The notes beneath the pieces were generated by a model. That model had not been told where the DNA came from. It ran no database searches and was given only the letters and a program-made list of their open reading frames with translations. From NCBI GenBank assembly GCA_014872875.1, contig WKFI01000012.1, forward strand, positions 62,001 to 126,000: a DNA stretch of 64,000 nucleotides, written 5' to 3'. The position numbers and the translations under genes are program-made. Below, in pieces: positions 63,337 through 64,000 of this stretch. Source of the stretch: Paracoccaceae bacterium (lineage in GTDB: Bacteria; Pseudomonadota; Alphaproteobacteria; Rhodobacterales; Rhodobacteraceae). How positions within the stretch are numbered: position 1 is the stretch's first letter; each line of letters starts with the position of its first letter.

Positions 63337-64000
63337 ATGCTGCGTTTCACGCTCGAAAGACTGGTTGGGATGGTGATCACCATGGCCCTCGTCTCGGTCA
63401 TGGTGTTCCTGATCATGGAAATCCCACCGGGAGACTACGCGGACCGCTATGCCTTCAGGAAATACTCTGGCACGGGGGTCAATGTGACCCAGGCTGATAT
63501 CGAAGCCATCCGCGTTGACCTGGGTTTGGACAAGCCCATGGTGCTACGGTACTTCGACTGGATTGGCGGAATCGTTTTGCATGGCGATTTCGGGCAGGCA
63601 TTTGCCTTTGAGACCTCGGTTGTAAAAGTGATTGGCGACAAGGGGTTTCTGACACTTGGTATCCTCTTTGCGACTCTCCTGGTCACTTACGTGATTTCGA
63701 TCCCCATCGGCATTCTGGCCGCTGTGCGCCGGGCTTCGGCCATGGATTACGGTCTCACGGTCTTTTCCTACCTGGGTCTGGCTCTGCCCAACTTCCTCCT
63801 GGCGCTGGTCCTTCTTTACTTCGCCAGCCGTTGGTTCGGCGCAGATATCGGCGGGCTGTTCTCCGAGCAATACACCGACGCGCCCTGGTCGCTGGCCAAG
63901 ATTTGGGACCTTGTGAAACACCTGTGGCTGCCCGCCTTCGTGCTGGCCTGGTCTGCAGTCGCGTATCAGATCCAGACGGTGCGCGCGACGATGTCTGACG
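63337..64000 (+). CDS. ABC transporter permease, family-5 type (3' end cut by the window)
   Basis: The first 221 residues of a binding-protein-dependent permease of the DppB/OppB type. MLRFTLERLVGMVITMALVSVMVFLI is the N-terminal helix; a cytoplasmic or periplasmic loop precedes further helices at about 97-120, 135-155 and 182-206. The characteristic extracellular segment GDFGQAF and the LPAFVLAWSAVAYQIQTVRATMSD stretch agree with the family. The start follows AGAGGAAAG. The remaining permease and ATPase genes presumably lie beyond the window. Confidence 0.85.
   Translation, partial: MLRFTLERLVGMVITMALVSVMVFLIMEIPPGDYADRYAFRKYSGTGVNVTQADIEAIRVDLGLDKPMVLRYFDWIGGIVLHGDFGQAFAFETSVVKVIGDKGFLTLGILFATLLVTYVISIPIGILAAVRRASAMDYGLTVFSYLGLALPNFLLALVLLYFASRWFGADIGGLFSEQYTDAPWSLAKIWDLVKHLWLPAFVLAWSAVAYQIQTVRATMSD

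Overview
The window is a GC-rich chromosomal segment from an alphaproteobacterium, most likely a marine Rhodobacteraceae (Roseobacter group) member. Four things point there: the aerobic cobalamin genes (cobM, cobB, cobA, cobF), the pobA-pcaCHG arrangement with a divergent pcaQ, the tripartite tricarboxylate transporter, and the phnW-phnX phosphonate genes. Genes are packed tightly with many 4-bp ATGA/GTGA overlaps. Both ends cut genes: cobM at the left and an ABC permease at the right. I see no rRNA, tRNA, CRISPR array, phage or intact insertion sequence.

Layout. 1-3480: end of a cobalamin operon. 3521-6637: AraC regulator divergent from a cupin and a flavin monooxygenase. 6729-10802: a 43-aa protein divergent from a GcvA-like LysR gene, a dimethylformamidase-like protein, and two small membrane proteins. 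10862-18177: a minus-strand catabolic operon (class I glutamine amidotransferase, creatininase, cytosine-deaminase-like hydrolase, FAD-linked oxidase, TauD-type dioxygenase, Tat-exported family-5 binding protein) with a divergent RidA-like gene. 18275-21719: a SixA/NUDIX gene facing an RHH-CHAD-ParA operon, possibly concerned with polyphosphate. 21950-25968: 4-hydroxybenzoate to protocatechuate degradation. 26059-32489: a berberine-bridge-type flavoprotein, DUF4242, a very large SAM-cyclase-AAA-TPR protein and a GlxA-type regulator.

32602-38906: an operon of a gamma-butyrobetaine-dioxygenase-like enzyme, a zinc-type dehydrogenase/reductase, an enolase-superfamily epimerase-like protein, an ADP-forming acyl-CoA synthetase and an enoyl-CoA hydratase. 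It resembles an uptake-independent route for an amino- or betaine-type acid. 38920-45358: LysR, an alpha/beta hydrolase with an Asp nucleophile, a small membrane protein, a choline-kinase-like protein, a dimethylglycine-dehydrogenase-like flavoprotein and a DeoR regulator. 45361-51007: a CofD-like protein divergent from an Mla/MCE lipid transporter. 51027-54630: tctABC under a MarR regulator with a strong palindromic operator. 54867-57061: a DUF3300-DUF2950 pair. 57208-64000: LysR, phnW, phnX, then a family-5 ABC binding protein and permease. The 15-bp palindrome in front of phnW recurs in front of the binding protein, which ties the transporter to the 2-aminoethylphosphonate genes.

The most interesting leads are the RHH-CHAD-ParA operon opposite a degenerate SixA/NUDIX gene, the shared phn operator, and the two multi-enzyme catabolic operons whose substrates cannot be read from the sequence alone. 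Similarity statements rest on reading motifs and recalled family features; no database search was run.
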